From the NCBI GenBank assembly GCA_020152595.1, contig JAIGNY010002039.1, positions 788,501-852,500 of the forward strand: DNA of 64,000 nucleotides. Reading direction: 5' to 3'. This DNA is from Chiridota heheva (Eukaryota; Echinodermata; Holothuroidea; Apodida; Chiridotidae). Below, in pieces: positions 1-15,100 of the stretch (position 1 is its first letter; each line of letters starts with the position of its first letter). A model generated the notes under the pieces. It was not told where the DNA came from. It did no database searches and saw only the letters and a list, made by a program, of their open reading frames with translations. The translations under genes were made by a program, and so were the position numbers.

Positions 1-173
1 TCTTATCATCAGAATCAACCAAGCTTGGAAGTCAGCATGTTGCAGTTTCTCTTTGCTTCAATTCAAAAGACCACATCCTCCTCCCTGAGGGACTCGTGGC
101 CCTCCATGCTGTCCCTCCTGAAAGATGCCCTGCAGCTCAACCTCAGCCCACCTGGCCAGTTCCTCTTATTTGG
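1..173 (+). CDS. DOP1: DOP1 coding exon a (5' end cut by window)
   Basis: Open from base 1 in frame 1, reading [16 protein letters not shown] and then [19 protein letters not shown] and PPGQFLLFG. It ends in phase 2 (codon GG|A) before the donor GTGAGT at 174. The reading is continuous with the next exon ([10 protein letters not shown]). Whether an acceptor lies just upstream of the window cannot be seen. Confidence 0.92.
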
Positions 174-3100
174 GTGAGTTTACCTTTTGAATATTCATTT
201 GTTATTACTCATTGTGCTCCTTAACCTTTATTACACCATTTCATTTAACATTGACTTTAAATCTTCATGTTGGAGACTTTCAGTGTATTTTTACACAAAA
301 GGGAGATATTTGATTAATCAAGAGACTTCAGAATAACATCTTTTCAACATGACCTTGTCACTGATGGTAAAAGGCAGAGTCTTGAGAACGTGTTTGGTAT
401 GCAATCATTTCTAGTGAAAATTGTCAAAGATAGGTGGCTATCAGTTTGAGTATATTGATGGTAGATACATTGAAACTCCTGTGAATCATAATAGGTCTTT
501 TTTTTTTGTTCCCCCAGAATACTGAATGAAATTGTCCAGAAGGTGAATATTTTTGAAGAACGCAAGGACCAAAGAGACCTACAAGAGATATGCCAGAAAT
601 TAGTAGAGGCTTGTAACCTCATAGCGGGCTCCAGTCTTGAGCAGACCACATGGCTCAGAAGGAATATGACAGTCAAGTTCAGTGTGCAGGAAAAGATGTC
701 GGAATCAGAGGGTGAGAAAACTGTGTTTTTTTAACCTAGTAACCACATGAGGTGCAAGTACATGGTTGTAATTATGTATTCTCAAGGTCAACTCCTTCAA
801 CACTATCACAGATCTCTTCCACAGTAACCCACCCCCAAAAATGCCTCCTTTTCTTCTTCATCACCTCAACTACTGCAATTATATATGACCCCATCTTTAC
901 CTTCTCTCTTTCCTCCTCCCTCACCTCTCAGCCCCTTTTTTTTTAATTTTATATAATCCTCTTTGGCACAAGTTCTCCATTGTTGTTAAACCCTGCCAAC
1001 CAACCATTAAAGGTTGGCGTGTCACTATCATAGGGGAAAACAATCAATGCATATTTCAAAAGTGTAATAGAATGTTTTTTTTTTCTTAAGTAGATCACTG
1101 TTGAAAACTACATTAAATGATGATTTGAAAGCTTGGCTCTTGTACCAAACAATGCAGCAATTCTTTAGAATTATTTCAAAGAAAAGTTGTGTGAAAGTAA
1201 ACTAAAATCTACAGATCAAATATTGATCTCTGTTGGTGTTGATATTTTGCGGTTGAATTTATTTTTATTGGGTAAAATATCTCTTTTCAAAGATGCAAAA
1301 TTACTGGAATTGACTACCAACTGTAGACTTCCCTTCATGAATATTCAGTAAGGTACTCCTTGTTATTTACAGCATCAGACTCGGCCATCAATGCAGATGA
1401 AACAGACGATGAAACCCAACTGCAGAACTCAGGAACTGGCCCCAACCCAACTTCAACAACTCCAGATGTCAATAGTCAGATATACTCCCAGTACAGTGTC
1501 CATGCTCTAACACTCCTTGCTGAGGTATGTTGTATATTTCGGTAATAGTGATGTCAAGTTTCTCATAATTCTTTGTGTATTTTCTTGAAATATTTTCTGA
1601 GATTTATGACTTTTAACCATTGGATATATTAAGAGAATTCTGAACCGACGACTAGTGGAGTGCTTACGCACATTCCCCAACGTCAGAGAAAGTATCAGAA
1701 ATGAGAAATATCCCTACCTGTGAAAATGTGGTCACATGGGGGTAGGGGGAGGGTGAGAAGTCATGTGTAGGAGAAATTTTGGCTTTGATGAAAATATTTT
1801 TGGCTTTAATGAAAATAATTTTGGCTTTAATGAAAATAATTTTGGCTTTGATGAAAATGATTTGGCTTTGATGAAAATAATTTTGGCTTTGATGAAAATA
1901 GTTTTGGCTGATGAAAATAATTTCGGCTTTGATGAAAACAATTTCGGCTTTGATGTGGAATATTATAAAAGCATTTCATGGAGTCATTGTGTTTCTTTCT
2001 CAATATGTTTTATAGCTCTTAGCCCACTTGCTGGATCTCATTTATGGAAGTGAAGAAAAAGAGAAAGTAGTTCCCATGCTCACGTCCATCATGCATAATG
2101 TTACACCGTACCTCAAGAATCACAGGTAAGTAAAGTCGTCGTCACAGCATTTGGGTGCGGCAGTAACTTTTATGACCTCAAAAGGAATATGGTCGTGTAG
2201 AGGCAACATTATGTAGAGGCAATATTGCTATAAATTCTATTAAAAACAATGATAATAGCAAAAAAAAATCATCAAAATCGGTTAATCATTCATTCACCAT
2301 TTTACAGTGTTTTTAAATCTTGCATATTTTATAATATTATCTGTCATAATTCTTTTGAGTAGAATTTTTTTCTCTTCTTCCTCTTCGCCATGCCCTAATA
2401 AAATTGAAGCAGAAGACTTTTTCATTATTTTCAGTGACTAAGATTTAGGCAAGAAATATAAAGAATTATATAAAGATTTTGAGCTGTCTGTCCAGTTATA
2501 CATCACAAACTTCACTTTTTTTTTTCTCTCAAAATTCAAACATTGATCCGCTAAGATTTGAATATTTTTTCAACCAATGTAGAAATTGCGATCTGTCCAT
2601 AGACCTTTAATATAAATTTGTATGGGTTGAACATATAATGATGTAAACACATGATGATCCAAGAGGCCTATTAAAAACCTTATCTAGAAACCCCTCAGCA
2701 CAGAAACCACAATATACCTACTAATTATCATCCTACCTAAGTACTTTTTATTCTTTCTCTTAAGTCCTCCAGGCCCTAATTGGAGAAAACTATTAGTGAA
2801 TCAAATGGTTGGCGTGGCCCATATAATGATATCTCCAAACCACAAATCACTAAAAGTACTGTGTAGCTGTGTATAGCCAGCAATTTAGTTTGCTCACATT
2901 CACTGTGGTTAATCAAGCATTAGTGTTAATGGAAGAGTCTAGGAGAGTGAGACTTAGTGGAGACAGGGGTTTGAAATATGATTTCCCGACTTGTTCGATT
3001 TGCCAATCGGGACTTGGGGTTGAAAAGTAATAGGCCTCTTGGATCATCATGCATGTTATTTATAAAGGTATGGAATGCCGGCAAATGCTGAAAAAGTAGG

Positions 3101-6100
3101 AAATTTGGGGTAATTGTTGATATATTGACCTAAAAAGACAGTGCAATCCAGGTTTTGCTCAAGACCTTTTGATTTACCCACTTTATCCATTCTGCTTGTG
3201 TATCTTTAGGTATCAGGGTAAAAAAATTCTGCACTGTTTGTGTAGAAATGACTGAAATCAAGACTAGTCGTCACAACCTAATATTACTTAAAAGTCTTAT
3301 GTATTCTAATTTTGTTTCCCTGAAATTTTGTGACTTAAAAAAACCATTGGATATTTCATGAAAGCAGTCAAATAATCTAGTACAGGTAATTCTGATTTAC
3401 CACCTTAAGAAAGTTTGAGGGGAAATAATTTAAATTCCTTAAATACATTTTACGATTGTGCAGAACATGAGGATGAGGGCGACAACCTTTATACACTAGA
3501 CTTACTACACCAGTCATTTCTATACGGGTGAGACAGAACTTTAATTGAAAAAACGGAGTTAGATTCTTCGCCTTTTTACTTCTTTTGAGTTCCTCTTTCA
3601 TACGAGAACTTGCTTGACCACTGATCTAATTCTTTAACATTCTCTCCTTGCAGCGCACCCAATGTGCCAAGCTTCCGTGCCTGCACATCATTGCTCTCCA
3701 GCTTGAGTGGCTATCAGTACACTCGCAAAGCCTGGAAGAAGGATGCCTTGGAATTGTTCCTGGACTCATCCTTCTTCCAGATGGACCCAAGTTGTACCAA
3801 TGGGTAAGTTCTATGGTTTGGATCTTGGGTCACATTTGTAGATTTTTGTGTCTGAGTGGTTGAAACTTTCTTATCAAAAATATTTGTATAAGAAATAAGT
3901 TTTTTACTGGAAAAAAAAAAAACACAATTGATTTTTAAATAGTTTATGAATTTTAAATATATTTGTCTTTGTTCTTTTACTATTGGTCATTATTGAGTTC
4001 TTGCTTCCTCAAGCCATTATGTTGATTATATATTTGTTGTCATTGTATATATTGTAATGTGAAAAGGGGCCAATGGCCTGTAACAAAATAAATGTATGTG
4101 TTATTGTCTGATATTTGAGGGGAACCAAATAGTAGGGTTGGTTGCAGAAGGAGGCCTTCCTGTGTACACCTTGACAAAAAGAGTGAATTTATACGTTGGG
4201 GTGTCAAGCCTTATATATTTTGTTCAGATACTTTATAGTCAGCAGAGAGGATTCAAGGCTCATAAAACGTCCTGGTAAGTAATTTCTGCAACCAGTCCTA
4301 AGAAGGTTGTTGTTTTTCTGTTTTGACAGATGGAGGGTGATCATTGACAACTTGATGACACATGACAGAACCACATTCAAAGACCTCATGGGTAAGGACA
4401 GTAAAGCTTATTTTGATTGGTATTTAGTAAGAAGAAATGACATGTATTAAACTTAAGATTAAGGGAATAGAATGTTGCTGGTATTTTGAAGTATCTTGAC
4501 CCCAAAAGAACTGAGAACAAGAGGCCTTGGTCTCAACCCCAAAAGAACTGAGAACAAGAATCCTTGGTCTCAACCCCAAAAGAATTGAGAATAATAAGCT
4601 TGGTTTTAACCCCAAAAGAATTGAGAATAATAAGCCTTGATTTTAACCCCAAAAGAACTGAGAACAAGAAGCTTTGGTTTCAACCCCAAAAGAACTGAGA
4701 ATAATAAGCCTTGGTCTCAACCCCAGAAGAACTGGGAATAATAAGCTTTGGTTTCAACCCCAGAAGAACTGAGAATAATAAGCCTTGGTCTCAACCCCAG
4801 AAGAACTGAGAATAATAAGCTTTGGTCTCAACCCCAGAAGAACTGAGAATAATAAGCCTTGGTCTCAACCCCAGAAGAACTGGGAATAATAAGCTTTGGT
4901 TTCAACCCCAGAAGAACTGAGAATAATAAGCTTTGGTCTCAACCCCAGAAGAACTGAGAACAAGAAGCCTTGGTCTCAACCCCAGAAGAACTGAGAATAA
5001 TAAACTTTGGTTTCAACCCCAGAAGAACTGAGAATAAAAAGCTTTGGTTTCAATCCCAGAAGAACTGAGAATAAAAAGCTTTGGTCTTAACCCCAAAAGA
5101 ACTGAGAATAATAAGTCTGGTCTCAACCCCAGAAGAACAGAAGAAGTGAGAATAAAAAGCTTTGGTCTCAACCCCAAAAGAACTGAGAATAATAAGCTTT
5201 GGTCTCAACCCCAAAAGAACTGAGAATAATAAGCCTTGGTCTCAACCCCCAAAAAACTGAGAATAATAAGCTTTGGTCTCAACCCCAAAAGAACTGAGAA
5301 TAATAAGCCTTGGTCTCAACCCCAAAAGAACTAAGAACAAGAAGCCTTGGTTTCAACCCCAAAAGAACTGAGAATAATAAGCTTTGGTTTCAACCCCAGA
5401 AGAACTGAGAATAATAAGCCTTGGTCTCAACCCCAAAAGAACTGAGAATAATAAGCCTTGATCTCAACCCCAGAAGAACTGAGAGTAATAAGCCTTGGTC
5501 TCAACCCCAAAGAAGTGAGAATAAGAAGCCTTGGTTTCAACCCCAGAAGAACTGAGAATAATAAGCCTTGGTCTCAACCCCAAAAGAACTAAGAACAAGA
5601 AGCCTTGGTCTCAACCCCAAAAGAACTGAGAATAAGAAGCCTTGGTCTCAACCCCAAAAGAACTAAGAACAAGAAGCCTTGGTTTCAACCCCAAAAGAAC
5701 TGAGAATAATGGGCCTTGGTTTCAACCCTAAAAGAACTGAGAACATTAAGTATAGGTCTCAATAGCAATTTATAACTTGCTTGAAAGATAATGGTAACAA
5801 TGAAATTGAAAAGAATTGATTTCTGGTCTTAAATAGCAGTTGAAAATTATAAAACCTTGCTTGAAAAGAAATTAAACAATTACGCAGTGGGATGACCCCC
5901 ACAGATACAATATTGCGGAGCTGCTTTAAATTGGATTAGCCAAGATCTTCCAACTTGCAAATTTCTGTTTTGAACATTAAAAAAAAGATAGTCATTGTAT
6001 TCATATTCTCTATTGTAGTCAATTTGTTGTACCAGATTCGACGTAATAAGCGTCCATACTCTAATACTGTAAGCGCCCACCCAACATTTTCTTTCACAAG

Positions 6101-9100
6101 TAGCATGGTTTAACATCAGTATCTTATCTATAATATTATTAACATATTATATTTATATCATTTTTTTGCTTAAACTTATTCAATGTGTTAATGTACAATG
6201 GTCCCCTATCATATAGATGATAATAGATAATAAGCGGTTAATTGCAGTAAAACAACAGCAATGTCTTGTGTTTTATCAAATGAAAAATAAAATTTCTTGA
6301 GAGGATATTTATTACATTGCTGGCTTTATAAAGATATAAATGACAAATACATGCATAGCTTTTTGATTTAACAAGGACATTCAGGGCATTGTTGGCTTAA
6401 TGAATACATTTGTGGCTTAATAAAAACATTAATGGCATAATGAATACATTAGTGGCTTAATAAACACTTTACTGGCCTAATGAATACATTAGTGGCTTAA
6501 TAAAGACATTAATGGCTTAATAAAGACATTAATGGCTTGATGAATACATTAATGGCTTAATGAATACATTAGTGGCTTAATAAAGACATTAATGGCTTAT
6601 TAAATACATTAGTGGCCTAATAAAGACATTAATGGCTTAATACAGACATTAATGGCTTAATACAGACATTAATGGCTTATTAAATACATTACTGGCTTAA
6701 TAAAGACATTAATGGCTTATTAAAGACACCAATGGCTTAATACAGACATTTATGGCTTAAAACAGATATTAATGGCTTAATGAATACATTAATGGCGTAA
6801 TGAATACATTAGTGGCTTAATAAAGACATTAATGGCTTATTAAATACATTAGTGGCTTAATAAAGACATTAATGGCTTAATAAAGACATTAATGGCTGAA
6901 TACATACATTAATGGCTTAATGAATACATATGGTGTAATAAATACATTAGTGGCTTAATAAAGGCATTAATGGCTTATTAAAAACATTAATGGCTTAATA
7001 AAGACATTAATGCTTATTTAATACATTAGTGGCTTAATAAAGACATTAATGGCTTAATAAAGACATTAATGGCTTAATAAAGACATTAATGGCTGAATAC
7101 AGACATTAATGGCTTAATGAATACATTGATGGCTTAATGAATACATTGGTGGCTTAATAAAGACATTAGTGGCTTAATAATGACATTTATGGCTTAATAA
7201 AGACATTTGTGGCTTAATACAGACATTAATGGCTAATGAATACATTAGTGGCTTAATAAAACATTAATGGCTAAATAAAGACATTAATGGCTTAATAAAA
7301 ATATTAGTAGCTTAATGAATACATTAGTGCCTTAATAAAGACATTAATGCTTAATAAAGACATTAATGGCTTAATAAAGACATTAATGGTTTAATAAAGA
7401 CATTAATGGCTTAATACAGACATTATTGGCTTAATGAAAACATTAATTGCTTCATGAATTCATTAGTGGTTTAATAAAGACATTAATGGCTTAATAAAGA
7501 CATTAATGGCTTAATAAAGACATTAATGGCTTAATAAAGACATTAATGGCTTAATACAGACATTAATGGCTGAATAAATACATTAGTGGCTTAATAAAGA
7601 CATTAATGTTTTAGTAAAGACATTAATGGCTTAATTAATACAGACAATAATTTTACCATGTTTTCAAGAAAGATTTAACTAATAAAAATAATGATTTGAG
7701 AAAAACCTACATTCCTTTTATAATTTTTTGAGGATATCTTTAGGGAGTGTTACTAATAATACTGAAGTACAAATATACACCCTATTAAATGCTTCTCTTC
7801 ATAGCTCGGGTAGCAGCATTCCAGAATACTTCCCTCAACCTCTTTGCTAGCAAAGAGCTGGAAATGGAACAGAGAGCGCAATTCCTCAAACGATTGAGCT
7901 TCACTATCTTTTGTAGCGAGAGTGATCAGTATACCAGATCTCTTCCAGATATCCAAGAACGGCTGGCTGAAAGTCTAAGACTGATACAAGTTCCAGTGGT
8001 TCATGAACAGGTATCCTTTCTCATTACCGCCAAATTTATCTACAAATTGTCTTCTCGCTCTTTCAGTCAAGTCTTAAATTGATTAAAGTCAAAAGGTGTA
8101 TAGAAAAAGCATAGTGTTGTTAGCTTCGTTTATAAGATTTAGGCCTCCAGTCCATAACAATACAAGTACATCATGTATGCAATGACGTACAACATATAAA
8201 GAAGATGATAATACATTAAATGTAAGTTACCAAATTTGTCAATTTACGATACCTTTTCTCATCAATTTACGGCATTGAAAAGAAAGTTTGAAATAATATA
8301 CCAGGTATGTTTTCAAAGATTCTGCTAGTTAATGTGGATGGTAACAATAACTCTACTGCAGACCTAGAAAAACTGGATGGCTCTGGCAGTTAAATTCATG
8401 GGAAAAAATGGGAATTTGAGGGAAGAATTTAAAAAAAAATTGTTTTCAGATTTCTTGAGTAAGCAACAGTATAAGTGGTAAATATGTCCCTAAAAATGTC
8501 CCCCATGTAACTGTGCAATAAAAAGTGCATTAAATTGTGAAAAGGAGTTTATAAAGATGTATTTTCACATTAATATTAATTCTGTCATGATTTATCATGG
8601 GAAGATTTTTAATACCCTGATTCAAAACTGTAGATTTTTGACACCTTGATTCAAAACTGAACATTTTTGACACCCTGATTCAAATCTGTAGATTTTTGAC
8701 ACCTTGATTCAAAACTGTAGATTTTTGACACCTTGATTCAAAACTAAAGATTTTTAACACCCTGATTCAAAACTAGATTTTTGACACCTTGATTCAAACT
8801 GAAGATTTTTGACACCCTGATTCAAAACTAGGTTTTTGACACCTTGATTCAAAACTAAAGATTTTTGACACCCTGATTCAAAACTAGATTTTTGACACCT
8901 TGATTCAAACTGAAGATTTTTGACACTCTGATTCAAAACTGTAGATTTTTGACACCTTGATTCAAAACTGAAGATTTTTGACACCTTGATTCAAAACTAG
9001 ATTTTTGACACCCTGATTCCAAACTGTAGATTTTTGACACCCTGATTCCAAACTGTAGATTTTTGACACCCTGATTCCAAACTGTAGATTTTTGACACCT

Positions 9101-12100
9101 TGATTCAAAACTAGATTTTTACACCTTTATTCAAAACTGTAGATTTTTGACACCTTGATTCAAAACTGGCAAATATTATAATTAATTCCAACTCTGTTCT
9201 ACTGGTCCATCCCATTCAAAAGTTTTCAGATTTTGTTGTTGTTGTAAACCCCTAAAGTTCTCTGATTATTAGTGCATCAACATTTGTAAAACCAAAACCT
9301 CTCTGTCCTTACGAGTAAGTCTCTGTGTTTCTGCAACAGAAGCAATCATATTTGATATCCCAGTTTTTGTTTCACAGTGTCTCTGTATTTTGGACAGCTT
9401 TAGGAGAGGGGAGAAAATGTTAAGTCATGTAGATATACTGTACCTTAAATAATTTGTCCAAGTCTTTATGTTTAAAATATGTTTTATTCTGTGGGTTTTG
9501 AGTTACATTCAGAGATTGAATATAAAATTACCTTAAATTTCACTCAGAAAAAAAAAGAAAAATAAAAACAAAAAGTAAAAAGATTGTTCTTTCACATTTG
9601 ACATGCTTTGACCTTACATGGAGAATGCTTATTCTGTGTGTCTATCCAATCCTTGCAGGTTTTCCAGTGCTTCAGAGTTTTGCTGCTACGATTCTCTTCC
9701 CATCACCTCACTGGACTCTGGCCGACCATGATTTCTGAGATGGTGAGTGTTTTGCTTTTAAAATCATGATGGTGATATTGGAAAATAGCATCCTTCATCT
9801 CTATTGTGATGTGGAATGCGATATTTTCTTTAAAGTTATGTTATCTTAAAAAGTTATTAATTTAGATCAAATATAAACTGCTTTTGCTTTTTTTCTGACC
9901 ATCAAAATGAAGTCTTGTCATATAGGAAAGAATGAGATTAGTAGATCTCAGTATAAGACCTAATGTGGAAACTCCCTCACCCAAATAGTAATCTTCCTAT
10001 ACAGCATAAACAACCATGGCAGTGTCTAATGCCCTCTCTCACCTGCTGCAGGCTATTTCAGCTTGATATACCAATTCTACTTGAATACTTTCGCCAACGA
10101 AGTTGGACAGAGGTTATGTTTTGCATCCGTTTGTCCATTTGTTTGTCATCAACCAAAGATTTTGATTAAATTTGGTGTGTGGTTTTGTCTCATGCTTAAT
10201 GAAGAAGTGATTAAAATTTGGGTCATATTGGAACAGGGGAAGGGCAGAAATCGGGGTGGGGGGAGATGTTTTGGGGCGAATTGTCTGTCATCACTATATC
10301 ACGAACTGATGATTGGATGTTGATTAAATGTGGTGTGTGTTTTTATTGTTATCACTTCAGGAAGAAGTGATTAAAATAAAATTTGGGACATATTGGAACA
10401 GGCGAGGGGCAGAAATGGAGCGGTAGTCTTTTGGGCGAGATCTGTCAAGACTTATATAGTTGAAACTTTCTAATGGAATGTGCTTAACAATGAATTTATG
10501 CCATGAAAAGAAATGAAAACAATCAATTTTCTGGACTCAATGAAAATCAAATCAAGCAGTTTCTGGTATCAAAGAGAATCAAAACAATTGGCTTCTTGCA
10601 TGAAGAAAAAGATTGAATGTGAGTCTTACCTCAATAGAACTCAAACAATGAATGCTTACCCTGATTAAAACTGAAAACAATGAAATTAATGATCAGAGGG
10701 TAGATCCTGAAGTGTTTAGAATGCAAATGGCAATACAGATCAACAGTAAAAAGAAATTATTTGGGATATAACTTGGTGGGCCTAGGATTTCTCTGGTAGA
10801 TTATATTGGGGATAGTGAATGAACAGGAGCGAATTCTCTACAGCGGTGATTCTTAATAGGCAGCCCGAGGGGCCAAATCTGGCCTGCCAGACAGTTCAAT
10901 CTGGCCTGCGAACAATAGTTATTAAATAATGCAATACAGTGCATTGCATGTAAGATCGATCCGAATAAGACCGGTAAAAATTGCAAAATTCTCGTTCATC
11001 AGGGCTTTTCTTAGGCAGATCAGCTCGCTAAAACATTGTGGCTCATCAAATAAAATGTTATCTTTAGTTCTGCTATAAATTACGCTCGTGGCTTGTTAAA
11101 GCATGGAGATAAGTTAAAGGAAGGTGGATATGAAAACCGCTGGCATCTGGCGTACTTCCTTCTAATCGCGCACACTCTCAACTTGTTTGTATTCAGGGAT
11201 TGTTTTGACAGGTTTTGTTTGTCACATGACACTGGTTTTGCCACGCAATTGGCCAATGGCCTGATTCTATTGTAAAATGATGGCCCTTCAAAAAATTTAA
11301 TTAAGAACCCTTGCTCTACAGAGTGCCAAAATTCTAGTTTCTATTGCATTGCACCTTTATTTCACCTTTTACACTACTGCTTCCTTAGTATTTTTTTAGG
11401 TACCGTATTAATTAAGCTCTCTGGCACCAGAGCAGTCACTTACGACCTTAAAGATATATAGACAAGGATAGTGTTAAGGAAAATGGAACCCTGTGTTAAA
11501 TATATGGGGCTAATATTGAGCCGCCATTTTGAGGGCCTCGCATGATTGTGCGTATAAAGCGTACGATAGTCTGTACTGTAAGTCTACGCATACGGACGAT
11601 GAGAGTTGTAACTTAACTGCATAGTCAGGTGACTATCTTATGAAGCCCCCAAAATGACATCAGTCCCAAATCTTTATCATTAGCGCTATAGGAAGTGTTT
11701 AAACTTCACTTTACACTATCCTTGATATAGACATCAACATGTGCTTAAGTGTATGACAATATGCTATAAATTCCATGAAAATAGCCAAACTTTCTTCAAA
11801 ATTAGTTAAGAAATTGACCATTTTGAATTTTTGGGGCATTATTATGATAATTTTGCAATTTGTTTTATATATTTTTTTAATTGCGACAAAACGTAGGAAT
11901 TTTCTTTAGGTTTATATGTTGTTTATCGATCCTTCACCAACATTCTTTGGATGGAAGCAGTTGAATATGACCAACTGAATGGCCGTGTGGTTTTAATCTT
12001 CATCAACCCCAATCAAAATGTAGCAGGAGAAAACAGTGTGATGATTTTCAGTGACTGACATTTATGACAGAAATTTAAAAAATCAGATTAGATTTTGAGC

Positions 12101-15100
12101 TGTCTCTTCTTTCAAACAACTTTTGCATGCATTGAAAATTCTTCAAATTTTGATCAGCCATAGTGTAGTAACTAAGATGGATGGTGTTATACTTAAAAGA
12201 CTATGCTCTTCAGACTTGAAAGCGTTATCTAGTGAGTTTACCTTTAAAAAAAAAGTACAGGTGATGTAAATGAATATATTTTCCCCTTCTTGATGACTTC
12301 AGGTTCAAGTTTTCCTCCACCTGGAAGAACAACTGAGCTCTGCTTCGGGTCAGTCCCCAGACGCGACCAAGAAGTCGGCTTTCCGACGAGTAGCAACAGC
12401 CGACATTGCCAGCTTCTTTCAGAGCAGCAGCTCGGGGTCTAACAGCAGCTTGATTCACAACAAGTCATGGCTGTCCCTGTACCTGTCCACGTGCAAGCTG
12501 CTGGATTTAGCATTGTGTCTACCTTCAGATACACTGCCGCAGTTCCAAGTGTAAGTTACATTCTGTTTTACTGATGCCCTCTGTCACTTTTTCAGGCTCT
12601 CTCGCCTTGCAAACCACTTTTGCTAAGTTTGTGCCACTTACAGTACCACCATTTTAGTTGTCATTTTTTAGGATTCTCACTCATTTTTATTTGTACCCTG
12701 AGATATTTCAGATGTAAGTTAAAATCTCGCTGACATTATTGGCATAAAAGACAAGATCTGCCTGTTTGGCTTATTATAAGATTTCTGCTTAGTACAGTGT
12801 AGTGAGGTACTTGCACCACAAATGTTGATAGCTTCCTGACTACTAATAGAGTGATATGGACAGGCAGACATGAAATTATTTGGATTAGCACAAATATATT
12901 TATATTTTTGCAATAAAGATAAGTCAGTAAAAGTTGATGGACAGCTAGGTGAACTAATTATGCCCACCAACAAAATTTTGGAGGTCTCATTTTGAATTAG
13001 AAATGAGTCACTTAAAAGTCGATGGAAAGCTAGGTGAACTAATCATGTCCACCAACAAGTTTTTGGAAGTCACATTTTAAATTAGAAATGTGTCACTTAA
13101 AAGTCGATGGAAAGTTAGGGTAACTAATCATGTCCACCAACAAATTTTTGGAGGTCTCATTTTGAATCAGAAATAAGTCACTTAAAAGTCGATGGAAAGT
13201 TAGGGTAACTAATGATGTCCACCAACAAGTATTTGAAGGTCTCATTTTGAATTAGAAATGTGTCACTTAAAAGTCGATGAAAAGCTAGGTGAACTAATCA
13301 TGTTCACCAACAAGTTTTTGGAGGTCACATTTTGAATTAGAAATGAGTCACTCAAAAGTCGATGGAAAGTTAGGGTAACTAATGATGTCCACCAACAAGT
13401 ATTTGAAGGTCTCATTTTGAATTAGAAATGTGCACTTAAAAGTCGATGAAAAGCTAGGTGAACTAATCATGTTCCCCAACAAGTTTTTGGAGGTCACATT
13501 TTGAATTAGAAATGAGTCATTTAAAAGTCGATAGAAAGCTATGGGAACTAATCATGTCCAACATCAAATTTTGCATTTTGAATTAGAAATGAGTCACTTA
13601 AAAGTCGATGGAAAGCTATGGGAATTAATCATGTCTAATATCAAGTTTTTGGAGGTCACATTTTGAATTAGAAATGAGTTACTTAAAGTCGATGGCAAGC
13701 TAGGTGAACTAATTATGTTCACCAACAAGTTTGTGGAGATCACATTTTGAATTAAAAGTGAGTCACTTAAAAGTCGATGGAAAGCTATGGGAACCAATCA
13801 TGTCCGACATCAAGTTTTGGAAGTCACATTTTGAATTAGAAATGAGTCACTTAAAAGTCAATGGAAAGCTATGGGAACTAATTATGTCTAATATCAAGTT
13901 TTTGGATGTCACATTTTGAATTAGAAATAACTTACTTAAAAGTCGATGGAAAGTTAGGGTAACTTATGATGTCCAGCAACAAGTATTTGGATGTCTCATT
14001 TTGAATTAGATATGTGTCTCTTAAAGTCGATGGCAAGCTAGGTAAACTAATTATGTTCACCAACAATTTTTTGGAGATCACATTTTGAATTAAAAATGAG
14101 TCACTTAATAGTCGATGGAAAGCTATGGAAACCAATCATGTCCAACATCAAGTTGTGGAGGTCACATTTTGAATTAGAAATGAGTCACTTAAAAGTCGAT
14201 GGAAAGTTAGGGTAACTAATCATGTCCAACATCAAGTTTTTAAAGATCACATTTTGAACTAGAAATGAGTCACTTAAAAGTCGATGGAAAGCTAGGAGAA
14301 CTAATCATGTTCACCAACAAGTTTTGGAGATCAAATTTTGGATTAGAAATGAGTCACTTAAAAGTCGATGGAAAATTAGGGTAACTAATCATGTCCACCA
14401 ACAAGTATGGGAGGTCTCAATTTGAATTAGAAATGGGTCACTTAAAAGTCGATGGAAAGGTAGGTGAACTACAATATGTTTTGGGAAGTCACATTTCGAA
14501 TTAGGAATGTGCCACCTCTACTACCATCATTACATGTTACGTAACCATCTCTTTTATACAGATACAAGTGGGCTTTCGTTGGTGAGAATTTTGAGAGTCA
14601 GTCAGACACACAGTTCATTCCACATGTGGCTAGGGTAGCCAAACTCCTAAGGGCAAAACAGGTAAGGTTTGCTCTCATTCCATTAATTACTATTTACTAA
14701 GATAATCAAATCAATTGTATTTTGAAGTGACATGTGATATGATATGAGTTCTGTAATATTGTGTGTGTACGTGGTGCATATTCAACTAAGATTTTTGAAA
14801 TTTTCACCCTTTAGAAAAAGGCTATTTGTAATCGTAGCTAAAAGTGATTGTAAAGGATTAGTTCAGTGGTCAAGCTTTTCCATCTTATATGAAAGAGGAC
14901 TTCAAAAGAAACAAAATAGTGAAAAAAGCGTTCAAAAATGTTATTCCGTTAAGAAGATATTCAAGTTTACAGCTTAATTGTATAGAAATGACTGGTGTAG
15001 TACACGTACTGTAAGTCTACTATGGAGAGTTAGTGTCTTCATCCTCACATTCTTAACAATTGTCAATGTATTTTAAAGAAAGTTTATTTAATTTCTTTTT

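Noticed and set aside
7753..7956. Minus-strand frame opposite DOP1 exon g
   Set aside because: It is the antisense shadow of a confirmed DOP1 exon.
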